From: Sphingomonas alpina
GTDB taxonomy: Bacteria > Pseudomonadota > Alphaproteobacteria > Sphingomonadales > Sphingomonadaceae
DNA length: 64,000 bases
Direction: 5' to 3'
NCBI RefSeq assembly: GCF_014490665.1
Contig: NZ_CP061038.1
Span: forward strand, 248,001 to 312,000
Notes under the pieces: model-generated
Told to the model about the DNA's origin: nothing
Databases searched by the model: none
The model's input: only the letters and a program-made list of their open reading frames with translations
In this document: one piece after another, positions 33,598 through 42,740 of the stretch
Numbering within the stretch: position 1 is the stretch's first letter
How the letters are laid out: the number at the start of each line of letters is the position of its first letter
Made by a program: the position numbers and the translations under genes

Positions 33598-34326
33598 TTA
33601 CAGCCCCAGCACGTCGCTCATGCCGTAGCGCCCCGCCGGCTTCCCCGCGAGCCACAGCGCGGCGGTGATCGCGCCACGCGCGAAAATCTCGCGGTTCTCC
33701 GCGCGGTGGCCGATCTCGATCCGCTCGCCTTCGCCGGCGAAGACGACGAGATGGTCGCCGGCGACCGATCCGCCGCGCAAGCTGGCAAAGCCGATCGTCC
33801 CTTCGGAGCGTGCACCGGTCAGGCCGGCGCGGTCGGCCACTTTCGCCTCGGCCAGAGTGATGTCGCGTCCCTCGGCCGCCGCCTCGCCGAGCAGCAGCGC
33901 GGTGCCGGACGGCGCGTCGACCTTGTGGCGGTGATGCATCTCGAGGATCTCGATATCCCAGTCGGGGCCAAGTCGCGCGGCGGCGTCACGCACCAGCCGG
34001 GCGAGCAGAGTGACGCCGAGCGAGACATTGCCGGTCTGCAGTACGGCGATCTCGGCGGCGGCTGCGTCGATCAGCGCATGGTGCTGGGGTCCGAGACCAG
34101 TGGTGCCGATCAGGATCGGCGTGCCCGATGCGCGCGCCGCGGCAAGCGTTGCCTCCAGCGCGCCGGGCACCGAGAAGTCGATCAACACATCCGCGTCGCG
34201 CGTCAGCACCGCGGGGTCGCCGCCAGCGTCGATCCCGCCGACCAGGGTCGCGCCGAGGTCGGGGATCGCCGCGGCCAGCGCCTGACCCATGCGCCCCGCG
34301 CTGCCGATGATGCCGATCGAAGTCAT
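33598..34326 (-). CDS. dapB: 4-hydroxy-tetrahydrodipicolinate reductase
   Basis: 242 residues. NAD(P)-binding GIIGSAGRMGQAL at the N-terminus and the DapB signature EILEMHHRHKVDAPSGTALLL with catalytic His and Lys. It reduces the dihydrodipicolinate precursor in lysine and diaminopimelate synthesis. First gene of a dapB-membrane protein-nth-hypothetical operon. Confidence 0.95.
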   Translation of the reverse strand: MTSIGIIGSAGRMGQALAAAIPDLGATLVGGIDAGGDPAVLTRDADVLIDFSVPGALEATLAAARASGTPILIGTTGLGPQHHALIDAAAAEIAVLQTGNVSLGVTLLARLVRDAAARLGPDWDIEILEMHHRHKVDAPSGTALLLGEAAAEGRDITLAEAKVADRAGLTGARSEGTIGFASLRGGSVAGDHLVVFAGEGERIEIGHRAENREIFARGAITAALWLAGKPAGRYGMSDVLGL

Positions 34327-34453
34327 GATGTCGTCGTCCAGGGGCTGAGGCCGTGGGAAGCCAAAAGGTCGGGGTGGGCGGAGCGATGTGCTGCCACAAC
34401 AGGGGTGCCTGAGAACAGGCTTTTCTGCATCGGAACAGGATGACTGGGGAGGG

Positions 34454-35506
34454 TCAGGCAGGCGCGACCGGTTGCGCCTCGCTCTTGGGGACGATCTCCA
34501 CCACCAGGTCGCCGGTCTGGAGCTTGCCGACTTCGGGCTGCCAGAAGCCATAGCATTCGGTGCCACGATAGATGCGCAGGCCAAGCCCGGTCAGGATCGC
34601 GGCCAGCGGCTTGCCGACCTCTTCCGCGGTGACGCGACGTTCATGCAGTGCGACGCGGCCGTCTGAGGCAGCGAGATCGGCCATGTAATCGGCGATGTGC
34701 GGCCCATGCGTCGACCCGGCGAGCAGCAGGCCGGCAAAGCTGGCGGGGTTGATCACGGTGGTTGCGCCGGCCTGCCGCGCCAGCGCCTCATTGTCCTCGG
34801 AGCGGATGATCACGCTGATCGGCACATCGGGGGCGAGGCGGCGTGCGGTCAGCACGATCAGGATCGAAGTGTCGTCGCGTCCCGCCGCGACGATCAGCGC
34901 GCGGGCGTGCCCGACCTGCACCGCGTCGAGCGTCGCGTTGCGCGTGGCGTCGGCGTTGATGACCGTTGCACCGACATCCTCGGCCGCCTCGATCGCCGCG
35001 GGCCGCTCGTCGATCACCACGATGGTCGATGCGTCGGTGCCGCGACGGATCAGCTCACTGACCGCCTCGGACCCGCTGGTGCCATAGCCAACGACCACGA
35101 CATGGTCCTGCAGCTTGCGCTGGATCACTTTCATCCGCCATCTCTCCCACGCACCCTTGAGCAGGAAATCATACGCCGTGCCAAGGAAGATCAGCCATAC
35201 GAACAAGCGGATCGGCGTGACCAGGAAACTGTCGAACAGGCGCGCCTGATCCGACACCGGCACGATATCGCCATAACCGACCGAGGTGATGGTGATGATG
35301 GTGAAATAGACCACATCGGTGAAGCTGATTGCGCCATCGGCATTATCGCGCAGCCCGTCGCGGTCGAACCAGAAGATTGCCAGTGCGACCCCGATCAGCG
35401 CAAAGGCCAGCGCCACGCGGAACAGCAAGGACAGCCAGGGCGGCGTCGCACCCTTGCGGCGTAGCGCCAGGCGGCGGTCACGGATCGGCAGCAAGCGGCG
35501 TATCAT
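34454..35506 (-). CDS. Potassium channel protein with TrkA-N domain
   Basis: 350 residues. Two transmembrane helices (~25-46 and ~95-115) flank a pore loop with selectivity filter TITSVGYGD. A cytoplasmic RCK/TrkA-N domain starts HVVVVGYGTSGSEAVSELI with the Rossmann GxGxxG, and a TrkA-C-like part follows. A ligand-gated Kch/MthK-type channel. A second K+ system (kdp) lies at 39.7-47.9 kb. Confidence 0.9.
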   Translation of the reverse strand: MIRRLLPIRDRRLALRRKGATPPWLSLLFRVALAFALIGVALAIFWFDRDGLRDNADGAISFTDVVYFTIITITSVGYGDIVPVSDQARLFDSFLVTPIRLFVWLIFLGTAYDFLLKGAWERWRMKVIQRKLQDHVVVVGYGTSGSEAVSELIRRGTDASTIVVIDERPAAIEAAEDVGATVINADATRNATLDAVQVGHARALIVAAGRDDTSILIVLTARRLAPDVPISVIIRSEDNEALARQAGATTVINPASFAGLLLAGSTHGPHIADYMADLAASDGRVALHERRVTAEEVGKPLAAILTGLGLRIYRGTECYGFWQPEVGKLQTGDLVVEIVPKSEAQPVAPA

Positions 35507-35691
35507 GATGCTTTGTAGCGCGGTTGGCGGCGGTGTCGAAGCGTTTGACGGGGGCGATGACGAGCAAGGGGGGCAGGGGGCATCAGGCCAATTTCCCTCG
35601 CCGCGGGAATTTTTCCGGTACTTGCGGGACCGTCTGAACAGGGGCGGGGCGAATGCCGGGCTTCCGGCTATCCGGGTGGAGGGATCGCCGC

Positions 35692-36216
35692 TCAGCTTGT
35701 CGCGGGCGGCCCCTGGGTCTCGCGCGCCCCCTTGCGCACTTCGGCGCCCGTCTTCGGCGCCTGTCCGGCCGCCGTGCCGATACTGCCGTTGCCGGGCCAG
35801 CGATAGGCGGTGATATCCGCCCTGGCTGCATCGAACGGCCGCCCGCTGAGCGCGGCGTCGACATGTTCGATGACGGCGTTGCGATGCATCTTGGCCAGGC
35901 CCGCGGCTGGGCCGTCACCGCCCCCGCTGCAGGTGACGGTGACATGAGTCTGCCCGGCATCCCTGGGCAGAGCCGCGAGCTTCAGGTCGCAGCGGTAGCT
36001 GGCAAGGTCGCCCTTCTCGATCCAGATGACCTTATCGACGCCGTTGCCGCTGATCTCGTTTGCCGTCGCGCCGTCGTCCGGCGGTTCGAACTTGATGGTG
36101 CTGAGCGTTTCATATGCCGTCGCCACCGGGACGGGGTAGACATTCGCGGGATGCTGCCGGAGGAAAAGATACGCTGCCCCGGCCGCCAGGATCACGCCCC
36201 CCGCCAACAAACGCAT
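35692..36216 (-). CDS. Hypothetical membrane-anchored or exported protein
   Basis: 174 residues from the ATG at 36216, chosen for the AAGGAG ribosome binding site. The N-terminal segment LLAGGVILAAGAAYLFL is a signal anchor. The mature part (VYPVPVATAYETLSTIKFEPP, YRCDLKLAALP, THVTVTCSGGGDG) is unrecognised and ends in a low-complexity Gly/Ala/Lys tail. Stands alone on the minus strand. Confidence 0.75.
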   Translation of the reverse strand: MRLLAGGVILAAGAAYLFLRQHPANVYPVPVATAYETLSTIKFEPPDDGATANEISGNGVDKVIWIEKGDLASYRCDLKLAALPRDAGQTHVTVTCSGGGDGPAAGLAKMHRNAVIEHVDAALSGRPFDAARADITAYRWPGNGSIGTAAGQAPKTGAEVRKGARETQGPPATS

Positions 36217-36718
36217 GACAAGCTCCTTCGGAGAGAGTTGCTGCAGGCAATTGTACCGGGCGGGGCTTACCAATTCTTTACAGTGGGGCGGGGTGCTGCG
36301 CCGGTGCTGTTTTTGCTGTTTTGAGGCGGCAATTTTTCCGATGCTGTTAAGTTGGATTTTTGGTCGGAATTATTGGCGTGTTTTCAGCGGCTTGCGGACG
36401 AAAATGCTGTTATTGAGTAACAGCAAGGAAACAGCAGCATAACAGCACGGAACAGCAGCGGATTGGATGCTGTTCTGCGACGGGTCCGCGGACGGAAATC
36501 GTCTTTGGTTTATCGGTCATGTCAAAGAGCGGAGGATCGACTTTGGACGAGCCGGTCCTGGCGGAGCGGTGACATGAGTGGAGGTAGGTTTGAATCGAGG
36601 AGGTGCTTCGTCCCGATGACGGTTATGGGTCGTAAGCGATCCGGCTGCTTTCAGGGTTTGCCCGTAAGGGCGTTGCGTTCCGACAACGGACTTGACCCGT
36701 CAGCATTTGGTGAATTGA
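36217..36718. other. Long intergenic region with repeat array
   Basis: 502 bp with no supported gene. The left part is lower in GC and holds nine GCTGTT/AACAGC hexamers (listed separately). The right part (36475-36718) is GC-rich without clear coding signal; it contains purine-rich stretches such as GAGGAGGTG and the leader of the downstream DUF4287 gene. Confidence 0.6.
36306..36474. repeat. Array of GCTGTT/AACAGC repeats, partly helically phased
   Basis: GCTGTT at 36306, 36315, 36343, 36406 and 36469, and AACAGC at 36419, 36430, 36441 and 36451. The four AACAGC copies are 11, 11 and 10 bp apart, one helical turn. GCTGTTATTGAGTAACAGC (36406-36424) is a perfect 7-bp inverted repeat. Regular spacing suggests a protein-binding array; alternatively a decayed tandem repeat. 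Confidence 0.65.
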
Positions 36719-36940
36719 ATGGCGCGCATGACCGAAGAGAAAATCACAGGCCCTGCTTCCTACTTCCCGTCCATCGAGAAGAAGTACGGCCGCACCATCG
36801 CCGAATGGAAAGCTTTCCTACGCGAGCGTTACCCCGCCAAGCACATGGAACTCGTCGCCATGCTCAAGGACGAGCACGGCATGGGTCATGGCCACGCAAA
36901 TGCGCTCGTCGCCCACACTTTGGCCGAGGACAAGGGCTAG
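36719..36940 (+). CDS. DUF4287-domain small protein
   Basis: 73 residues (ATG at 36719; an in-frame ATG at 36728 is an alternative). GPASYFPSIEKKYGRTIAEWKAFL, then HMELVAMLKDEHGMGHGHANALVAHTL matches the short helical DUF4287 family. Function unknown. No strong ribosome binding site is visible. Confidence 0.8.
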   Translation: MARMTEEKITGPASYFPSIEKKYGRTIAEWKAFLRERYPAKHMELVAMLKDEHGMGHGHANALVAHTLAEDKG

Positions 36941-36957
36941 GCGCCCTTTCGGGGCGC
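36941..36957. terminator. Hairpin between convergent genes
   Basis: GCGCCC (36941-36946) and GGGCGC (36952-36957) form a 6-bp GC stem just after the DUF4287 stop and before the end of the opposing gene. No T-tract, so termination is uncertain. Confidence 0.4.
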
Positions 36958-36960
36958 GGA

Positions 36961-37541
36961 CTATTCCGACCAGGCATCCGCATAGATCGTCCGTGTCGGA
37001 TCGTCCGCGTCCGGATGCAGCCAGATCCCGCCCAGCTCGCCGGTCTGGATAAAGACGCCGCGATGCTCCGCATCCGCGCTGACCGCGCACCAGCCACCGG
37101 GGGCTGCTTCGGTCTGCTTCCACCCGGCCAGGCATTGCCGGCGGACATGGGCGGTCAGTTTGTCGGCGATCGCGTCGTAGCGTGCCTTCAGGACATAGTT
37201 GGTTTCGCCATGCGCCCATGATTCGGAAGTCCGCAGCTCGACTACCGCTATTCCCTGCAGCGCTACGGTGCCTGGTTTCAGCACCGCGACCGCCGAGATG
37301 CTCGCATCGGGTTCACCGTCGATTCCCGGCATAGGCTCGCACTTGACCGAAATGCGCGCCACCCGGCCGCGCCAGGGGGCTTCAGTTCGTCGAGCCGCCC
37401 GGCATGCACCGGCGCGCAGCCTTTCCCTGACGTCTGGTCGCCGCCATGCGCCAAAGTGGGACCTTTGATGTCGAGTATCTCAAGCGGCGCGGCGGATACG
37501 CCGGCCAGGGCAAGCAAATGCAGCCAAGCCAGCCAGGTCAT
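36961..37541 (-). pseudogene. Hypothetical exported protein, apparently frameshifted
   Basis: The signal peptide and first part (MTWLAWLHLLALAGVSA, PLEILDIKGPTLAHGGDQTS, HAGRLDELKPP) are in one frame; the rest (ARISVKCEPMPGIDGEPDASIS, LKARYDAIADKLTAHVRRQC, GVFIQTGELGGIWLHPDAD) is in another. Adding one base to the C5 run (plus-strand G5 at 37375-37379) joins them as KPPWRGRVARIS, about 190 residues in total. Either a sequencing error or a recent lesion. No family is recognised; probably periplasmic. Confidence 0.65.
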
Positions 37542-37635
37542 GCGGGATGCGCCTCAGGTCTGCGATTCTTCATAAAGCAGCTATACAGGACGGCATCGGA
37601 AAATGACGTCATTTCCTGTCGCGATGTCGCACGGA

Positions 37636-38046
37636 TCAAGGCTGAGTCGCGTTTCCAATGAGCGTATCGTCGCTGATTCCCGTCACCGAATTCCCCGTTG
37701 AGCCGGTGCTCGCGTCCTGTTCGATGATCCGCGCATACGCGGTCAGGATGGCGAGAACCAGGCCGGGGAAACGTTCGTCCACTTCCGCGCAGCGCGACGT
37801 GTTGCGCATTTCCACGCCATGCCGCTCGGACCGGATCAGCCCGGCTTCGCGCAGGATCTTGAAATGTTGCGAGAGCGACGATTTGGGAATGACCCGGTCG
37901 CCGAAGCTGGCAAAGACCGAACATTTCTCGACACAGCCGGCGCCGGCGATCCCGGAGAAGATCGCTGCGCGTTCCGGATCCGACAAGGCGTGAAGCACTG
38001 CCTCCGGCCGGATGTCGTCGATCGAGGGATGCAGAAAGGGTCGCAT
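37636..38046 (-). CDS. ArsR-family winged-helix regulator
   Basis: 136 residues. IDDIRPEAVLHALSDPERAAIFSGI, then KSSLSQHFKILREAGLIRSERHGVEMRN is the ArsR wHTH with wing. GAGCVEKCSVF carries a Cys pair that could sense redox or metal (inference). Divergent from the SDR gene with 111 bp between starts, so it probably represses that gene and itself. Confidence 0.86.
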   Translation of the reverse strand: MRPFLHPSIDDIRPEAVLHALSDPERAAIFSGIAGAGCVEKCSVFASFGDRVIPKSSLSQHFKILREAGLIRSERHGVEMRNTSRCAEVDERFPGLVLAILTAYARIIEQDASTGSTGNSVTGISDDTLIGNATQP

Positions 38047-38157
38047 GTTTTTTTAGATAGCGGCCATTGACGGTCAGTTCAATAGTTCCAATATTCCGAA
38101 CAACGGGACTAGGTGCGTCATATCGGCCGCCGGTCTATCGTCGAAAGGAATGAAATC

Positions 38158-38904
38158 ATGTCGAAACTGGCAGGCAAGGTCGCGGTGGTCACCGGCGCAT
38201 CCAAGGGAATCGGCGCGGGCATTGCCAAGGCATTGGCCGCAGAAGGCGCCGCGGTCGTGGTCAATTATGCATCGAGCAAGGCGGGCGCGGATGTGGTGGT
38301 CCAGGCGATCACCGAAGCCGGCGGCAAGGCGGTCGCAGTACAGGGCGACGTCACCAAAGCGAGCGAAGCGCAAAGCGTGATCGACGCGGCGATCAGCAAT
38401 TTCGGGCGGCTGGACGTGCTGGTCAACAATTCGGGCATCTACGAATTCGCGCCGATCGAGGCCGTGACCGAAGAGCTGTACCGCCGCATGTTCGACGTCA
38501 ATGTGCTCGGCGTGCTGCTGACCACGCAGGCGGCGTCGAAGCATCTCGGCGAAGGCGGCAGCGTGATCAATATCTCGTCGGCGGTGACCAGCCTGTTCCC
38601 GCCGGACTCGACCGTCTATACCGGCACCAAGGGCGCGGTCGACGCGATCACCGGCGTGCTGGCGGTCGAATTCGGTCCACGCAAGATCCGCGTCAATGCA
38701 ATCAACCCCGGCGCGGTCGAGACCGAGGGCGTCCACAGTGCGGGCTTTATCGGGTCGGATTTCATCAACACCATCGTGGCGCAGACGCCGCTTGGCCGAA
38801 TTGGTCAGCCGGACGACATCGCGAGCATCGCGGTGTTCCTGGCCTCCGACGATTCACGCTGGCTGACCGGTGAGAAGCTCACCGCCAGTGGCGGGCTGCG
38901 CTGA
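38158..38904 (+). CDS. SDR-family oxidoreductase
   Basis: 248 residues from the ATG at 38158 (AAAGGAATG leader). Classical short-chain dehydrogenase: cofactor motif TGASKGIGAGIA, NNSG, catalytic Ser in NISSAV and YTGTKGAVDA (Tyr-X3-Lys), and INPGAVETEG. Resembles 3-ketoacyl reductases and glucose-1-dehydrogenases. Substrate unknown. Probably controlled by the divergent ArsR protein. Confidence 0.9.
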   Translation: MSKLAGKVAVVTGASKGIGAGIAKALAAEGAAVVVNYASSKAGADVVVQAITEAGGKAVAVQGDVTKASEAQSVIDAAISNFGRLDVLVNNSGIYEFAPIEAVTEELYRRMFDVNVLGVLLTTQAASKHLGEGGSVINISSAVTSLFPPDSTVYTGTKGAVDAITGVLAVEFGPRKIRVNAINPGAVETEGVHSAGFIGSDFINTIVAQTPLGRIGQPDDIASIAVFLASDDSRWLTGEKLTASGGLR

Positions 38905-38927
38905 TCCGCTGATACCGGGCATTCAGG

Positions 38928-38960
38928 CATGCGTGCTCCCCATAAGGGGGGGCACGCATG
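38928..38960. terminator. Bidirectional terminator-like hairpin
   Basis: CATGCGTGCTCCCC (38928-38941) pairs with the G-run plus GCACGCATG ending at 38960, giving a 14-bp stem with one wobble pair. It lies between the convergent SDR and plsY genes. No long T-tract. Confidence 0.5.
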
Positions 38961-38981
38961 ACAACAGCGTAGACTGCGCGG

Positions 38982-39629
38982 CTATGAGGATCCGATCCGG
39001 GCTTCTGTCCCCGCCAGAAGCCGCCGGATATTGGCTGTGTGGCGCAGAATGACGAACAGCGCGCCGGCGATCGCCATGAGCAGGAAAGCCATGGGCTGAT
39101 GAAACATCGCCATCAGGACGACGGCCATCACGGCCGCCACTATCGAACTGAGTGACACGATCCGGGACATAGCCAGGACCACACCGAAGCTGATGGCGAC
39201 TCCCAGTCCCACAGGCCAGGACAGGGCCAGCAATACGCCCAATCCCGTCGCGGCCGATTTGCCGCCGGTGAACCGGATCCAGATCGATCGGCTGTGTCCG
39301 ACAATTGCTATCAGGGCGATGATGGCGATTTCCCAAGGCAACCAGGCTTTGAAGCCGGCCGGTGCGGTGGCGATCACCGCGGGAAGCGAAAAGAGCCAAT
39401 AGGCTAAAACGACAGCGGCGACGCCCTTCAGCAAATCGATCAGCAACACGGCCAAAGCGGGCAGTTTGCCCAAGGTTCGCAGGACATTGGTGGCGCCGGT
39501 AGAGCCGGAACCAAGCTCCCGAATATCAACGCCTTTCAGCAGTCTGCCCAACCAGTAACCGGTCGGGATCGCGCCGCACAAATAGGCGATGGCCCCCGCC
39601 AGCAGGCTATAGCCGATCCAGGCCATCAT
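38982..39629 (-). CDS. plsY: Glycerol-3-phosphate 1-O-acyltransferase
   Basis: 215 residues, about five transmembrane helices. PlsY motifs are present: GSGSTGATNVLRT (motif 1), FTGGKSAATGLG (motif 2) and FVILRHTANIRRLLAGTE near the C-terminus. It transfers acyl from acyl phosphate to glycerol-3-phosphate, the first step of phospholipid synthesis. Confidence 0.95.
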   Translation of the reverse strand: MMAWIGYSLLAGAIAYLCGAIPTGYWLGRLLKGVDIRELGSGSTGATNVLRTLGKLPALAVLLIDLLKGVAAVVLAYWLFSLPAVIATAPAGFKAWLPWEIAIIALIAIVGHSRSIWIRFTGGKSAATGLGVLLALSWPVGLGVAISFGVVLAMSRIVSLSSIVAAVMAVVLMAMFHQPMAFLLMAIAGALFVILRHTANIRRLLAGTEARIGSS

Positions 39630-39720
39630 TCAGAAATCCTCTCTCTCGCGACATCCATGAGATGCGCCGCGCGCGCCCAGATATGCGACAATAGGGTGTC
39701 CCATATCTCTCCCCGGTTCG

Positions 39721-42366
39721 CTATCCCGCATCCACCTCCACCAGGTCGCTGAAGGTCAGCGTAAACGCCGCCCCGCCCTCGGCATGAGTCCGCGCGGTCA
39801 CGCCAACGCCCATTGCGGCGGCAAAGCCCTTGACGATCGCCAGTCCAAGCCCGCTGCCGCCCGAGCGGTCGGTGCCGGTGCCGCTGGCGAACATGTCGAA
39901 GATGCGCGCCTCGCTGCCCGGCTCCAGTCCGGGGCCGTCATCGCGTACGGTCAGCATGACCTTGCCCGCATCGCGCCGTCCCTCGATCGTGACGATGCCC
40001 GCATTGCCGGCATGCTGCACCGAATTGGCGAGCAGGTTGATCAGCACATGGTGGAGCAGCAGCGGATCGGCGCGGACCAGCGGCAAATCGACCGGCACGT
40101 CGAGCGCGATCCGCTTGTCGCGCAGCAAATCGCCGAGATCCTGGCGCGCGGCGCCGACCGCGTCGGTCAGGTCGATCGCTTCGCTTGCCGGGGTCAGCGC
40201 GCCTGAATCGAGCCGCAGCATCGACAGGAGATTGTCGAGGAAGCGTTGCAGCCGGTCGACCTCCGCGCGCGCGACTGGCGTTGCGGAGGAACCGGGATGG
40301 TCGGCGGCGATCCGCTCGATCGCCGCGCGCACTGCGGTGAGCGGAGTGCGCAGATCATGGCCGATCGAGGAGAGCAAGGCGACCCGCAGCCGGTCGCGTT
40401 CTTCGAGCACCGAAAGCTGGCGCGTCTCGCCCTCGAGCCGCAGCCGTTCCTGCGCGAGCGAGGCTTGACCGACCAGAGTGGAAAGCAAGACGGCGCGGTC
40501 GGACGGGACCGGCTCGCCGCCGTCGCTGCGCGCGATGCCGAGCACCGCAAGCACGCCGATCGAGGTCTTGAGCGGGTGGAATTGCCAGTCCGACCCGTTG
40601 AGCGTGGCGGTGCCGTATCCCGCTTCCTCGCCGCGTTTCAGCGACCAGTCCGCCGCGGCGCGGTCGACCGGCGTCAGTGGCGCGGCACCCGCGCTGGTCG
40701 CGATGACGCTCAGCTGTCCGTCGCTTTCGGCGAGCAGCACGGTGTTGACGTCGAGCAGACCGGCGACTTCCTCACAGATCGTCTCCGCGGTGGCCTGCGC
40801 GTCCGACACACGGGTCAGCGCCTGGGCAAAGGCGGCGAGCGCGGCATTCTCGCGCGCACCGCGCACGCCGATCGTGGCGCGCGAGCGCATGTCGCCGGTC
40901 AGGCGGCTGATGAACGCGGCGATGCCAAGCAGCACGATGAAAGTGAGCACGCTTTGCGGCTCGCCGATGGTGAAGGTGTAGATCGGCGCGAGGAAGAAGA
41001 AGTTGAACGCCAATGCCGCCATCACCCCGGCGGCCAGCCCCGGGCGCAGGCCATAGCGGCGCGCGGCGACGATCACCGGCAGCAAGTAGATCAGGTCGGT
41101 CGCCCCCACCCCGACCAGCGGCAGCGCGAGCCGGGCGAGCGCGGTGGTGAGCGCGACCAGGCCGGCGACATAGAGATAGACGATCGGCCCTTCGTCATCG
41201 CCGCGCACGCGTTGCGGGCGGCTGGCGGCGACCTCACCGGTGGCGGGAATGACATGCACCGCAAGGCCGGCCGCCTCGCGCAGCATGGTGGTGACGACCG
41301 ATCCGTGGCGCAGCTCGAACCACCAGCTGCGCCGCGACTTGCCGATCACCAATTGCGTCGCGCGCATCGCCGCGACCTGCGCGCGAAGGCCCGCGATGAC
41401 GCTCTCGGCCGGCACGGTGACGATCGTCGCGCCAAGCCCGGCGGCAAGCCGCAGCGTGGCGGCAAGGCGCGCCTTGGCGGCATCGTCGAACGTCTCGGCG
41501 CGCGGCGTTTCGATGAACACCGCGGTCCAGGGCGCGTGCAGCGCATCGGCAAGCCGCTTGGTGGTGCGCACCAGCGCTTCGCCGCCAGGCAGCTCGTTGA
41601 GCGCGACCAGCACGCGCTCGCCCGCCGCAAACGTGCCGGGCGTGGCGCTTGCGTCGAGATGTTCGAGCATCTGGCGGTCGACGGTCTGTGCGGCGCGGCG
41701 CAGCGCCATTTCGCGCAGCGCTGAGAGATTGGCCTTGGAAAAGAAATGGCCGAGCGCGCGGGTCGCCTCGGCCGGGATATAGACCTTGCCGTCGCGCAGC
41801 CGCTCGATCAGCTCGTCGGGCGGGATGTCGACCACTTCGATCTCAGCATCCTCGAGCACGCTGTCGGGCACGGTCTCACGCACCCGCACATGGGTGAAGC
41901 TCGCGACCACGTCATTGAGGCTCTCGACATGCTGGATGTTGAGCGTGGTGTAGACGTTGATGCCGGCATCGAGCAGCTCGACGATATCCTGCCAGCGTTT
42001 CGGGTGGCGGCTGCCATCGACATTGGAATGGGCCAGTTCATCGACCAGTGCGAGCTGCGGGCGGCGTTCGAGCACCGCGTCGATATCCATCTCGGTCAGC
42101 GCCTGGCCGCGATAGTTTATGGACCGGCGCGGGATCGTCTCGAGCGGCGCGACCAAAGCCTCGGTCTCGGCGCGGCCATGGGTTTCGACGATGGCGAGGA
42201 CCACGTCCATGCCGGCCCGGGCCCGCGCCGCGCCTTCGCTCAGCATCTCATAGGTCTTGCCGACGCCGGGGGCGGCGCCGAGGAAAATCTTCAGCGCACC
42301 ACGCGCCTCGCGCTGCGCGGTGCGGAGCAGGGCGTCGGGGGAGGGGCGGGCCGGGTCTTTCACCAC
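39721..42366 (-). CDS. kdpD: Osmosensitive K+ channel sensor histidine kinase KdpD
   Basis: 881 residues (GTG at 42366 or 42363). N-terminal KdpD domain with Walker A GAAPGVGKT and ETHGRAETE, a Usp-like domain (~240-370), four helices (DUF4118, ~400-500), a GAF-like region, HisKA with SIGHDLRTPLTAVRAAIERI, and HATPase with LINLLANSVQHA and GSGLGLAIVKG. It senses K+ limitation and phosphorylates KdpE. It is divergent from kdpFABC, while kdpE is at the far end of that operon; the usual arrangement keeps kdpD and kdpE together. Confidence 0.95.
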   Translation of the reverse strand: MVKDPARPSPDALLRTAQREARGALKIFLGAAPGVGKTYEMLSEGAARARAGMDVVLAIVETHGRAETEALVAPLETIPRRSINYRGQALTEMDIDAVLERRPQLALVDELAHSNVDGSRHPKRWQDIVELLDAGINVYTTLNIQHVESLNDVVASFTHVRVRETVPDSVLEDAEIEVVDIPPDELIERLRDGKVYIPAEATRALGHFFSKANLSALREMALRRAAQTVDRQMLEHLDASATPGTFAAGERVLVALNELPGGEALVRTTKRLADALHAPWTAVFIETPRAETFDDAAKARLAATLRLAAGLGATIVTVPAESVIAGLRAQVAAMRATQLVIGKSRRSWWFELRHGSVVTTMLREAAGLAVHVIPATGEVAASRPQRVRGDDEGPIVYLYVAGLVALTTALARLALPLVGVGATDLIYLLPVIVAARRYGLRPGLAAGVMAALAFNFFFLAPIYTFTIGEPQSVLTFIVLLGIAAFISRLTGDMRSRATIGVRGARENAALAAFAQALTRVSDAQATAETICEEVAGLLDVNTVLLAESDGQLSVIATSAGAAPLTPVDRAAADWSLKRGEEAGYGTATLNGSDWQFHPLKTSIGVLAVLGIARSDGGEPVPSDRAVLLSTLVGQASLAQERLRLEGETRQLSVLEERDRLRVALLSSIGHDLRTPLTAVRAAIERIAADHPGSSATPVARAEVDRLQRFLDNLLSMLRLDSGALTPASEAIDLTDAVGAARQDLGDLLRDKRIALDVPVDLPLVRADPLLLHHVLINLLANSVQHAGNAGIVTIEGRRDAGKVMLTVRDDGPGLEPGSEARIFDMFASGTGTDRSGGSGLGLAIVKGFAAAMGVGVTARTHAEGGAAFTLTFSDLVEVDAG

Positions 42367-42373
42367 CTTAGCC

Positions 42374-42477
42374 CTTCCCCGGCGAAGGCCGGGGCCCAGT
42401 CGCGAAGCACAAGTGATCGGGCGCTGCGTTCATTTCATCGACGTTCCGCGACTGGGCTCCGGCCTTCGCCGGGGAAG
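42374..42477. repeat. REP-like long inverted repeat
   Basis: Left arm 42374-42404 (CTTCCCCGGCGAAGGCCGGG onward) and right arm 42447-42477 match as inverted repeats in 30 of 31 positions, with a 42-bp loop. It lies in the kdpD-kdpF intergenic region, next to the kdpD start. Similar GC-rich palindromes are typical dispersed elements in sphingomonad genomes. Confidence 0.85.
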
Positions 42478-42652
42478 CAATAGACTAGAAGCAGGAAGCT
42501 AGGCGCTAGTGGGCGTGAACACCACGCCGCACAGCCAATCTATATGGAATCTTAATGCGATCGCCGCGCATTCGCCCGCGCACCTTAATGCCTGCCGCGC
42601 CTATCTGCCTTGCCGAGCCGGCGAGTCCCGCGCCGCAACAAAGGCAAATCCC

Positions 42653-42736
42653 ATGACCGATCTTCTATGGCTCGGCGCGCTCGCCGGGCTGGTCGCGTTG
42701 ACCCTGGCCTATGCCCGTCTGTGTGACGAGGCCTGA
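42653..42736 (+). CDS. 27-residue membrane peptide upstream of KdpF
   Basis: ATG at 42653, single hydrophobic stretch (LLWLGALAGLVALTLAYARL) and acidic end (CDEA). It ends 4 bp before kdpF and resembles KdpF in size and shape. Small one-helix frames at this place are common before kdpF. Function unknown; it may be a further accessory subunit. Confidence 0.6.
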   Translation: MTDLLWLGALAGLVALTLAYARLCDEA

Positions 42737-42740
42737 GCCG

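Noticed and set aside
36215..36442. 75-codon plus-strand frame in the repeat region
   Set aside because: No ribosome binding site or homology, and it runs through the repeat array.
36306..36474. Replication origin with iterons
   Set aside because: No rep or dnaA gene nearby and no DnaA-box pattern; the array alone does not support an origin.
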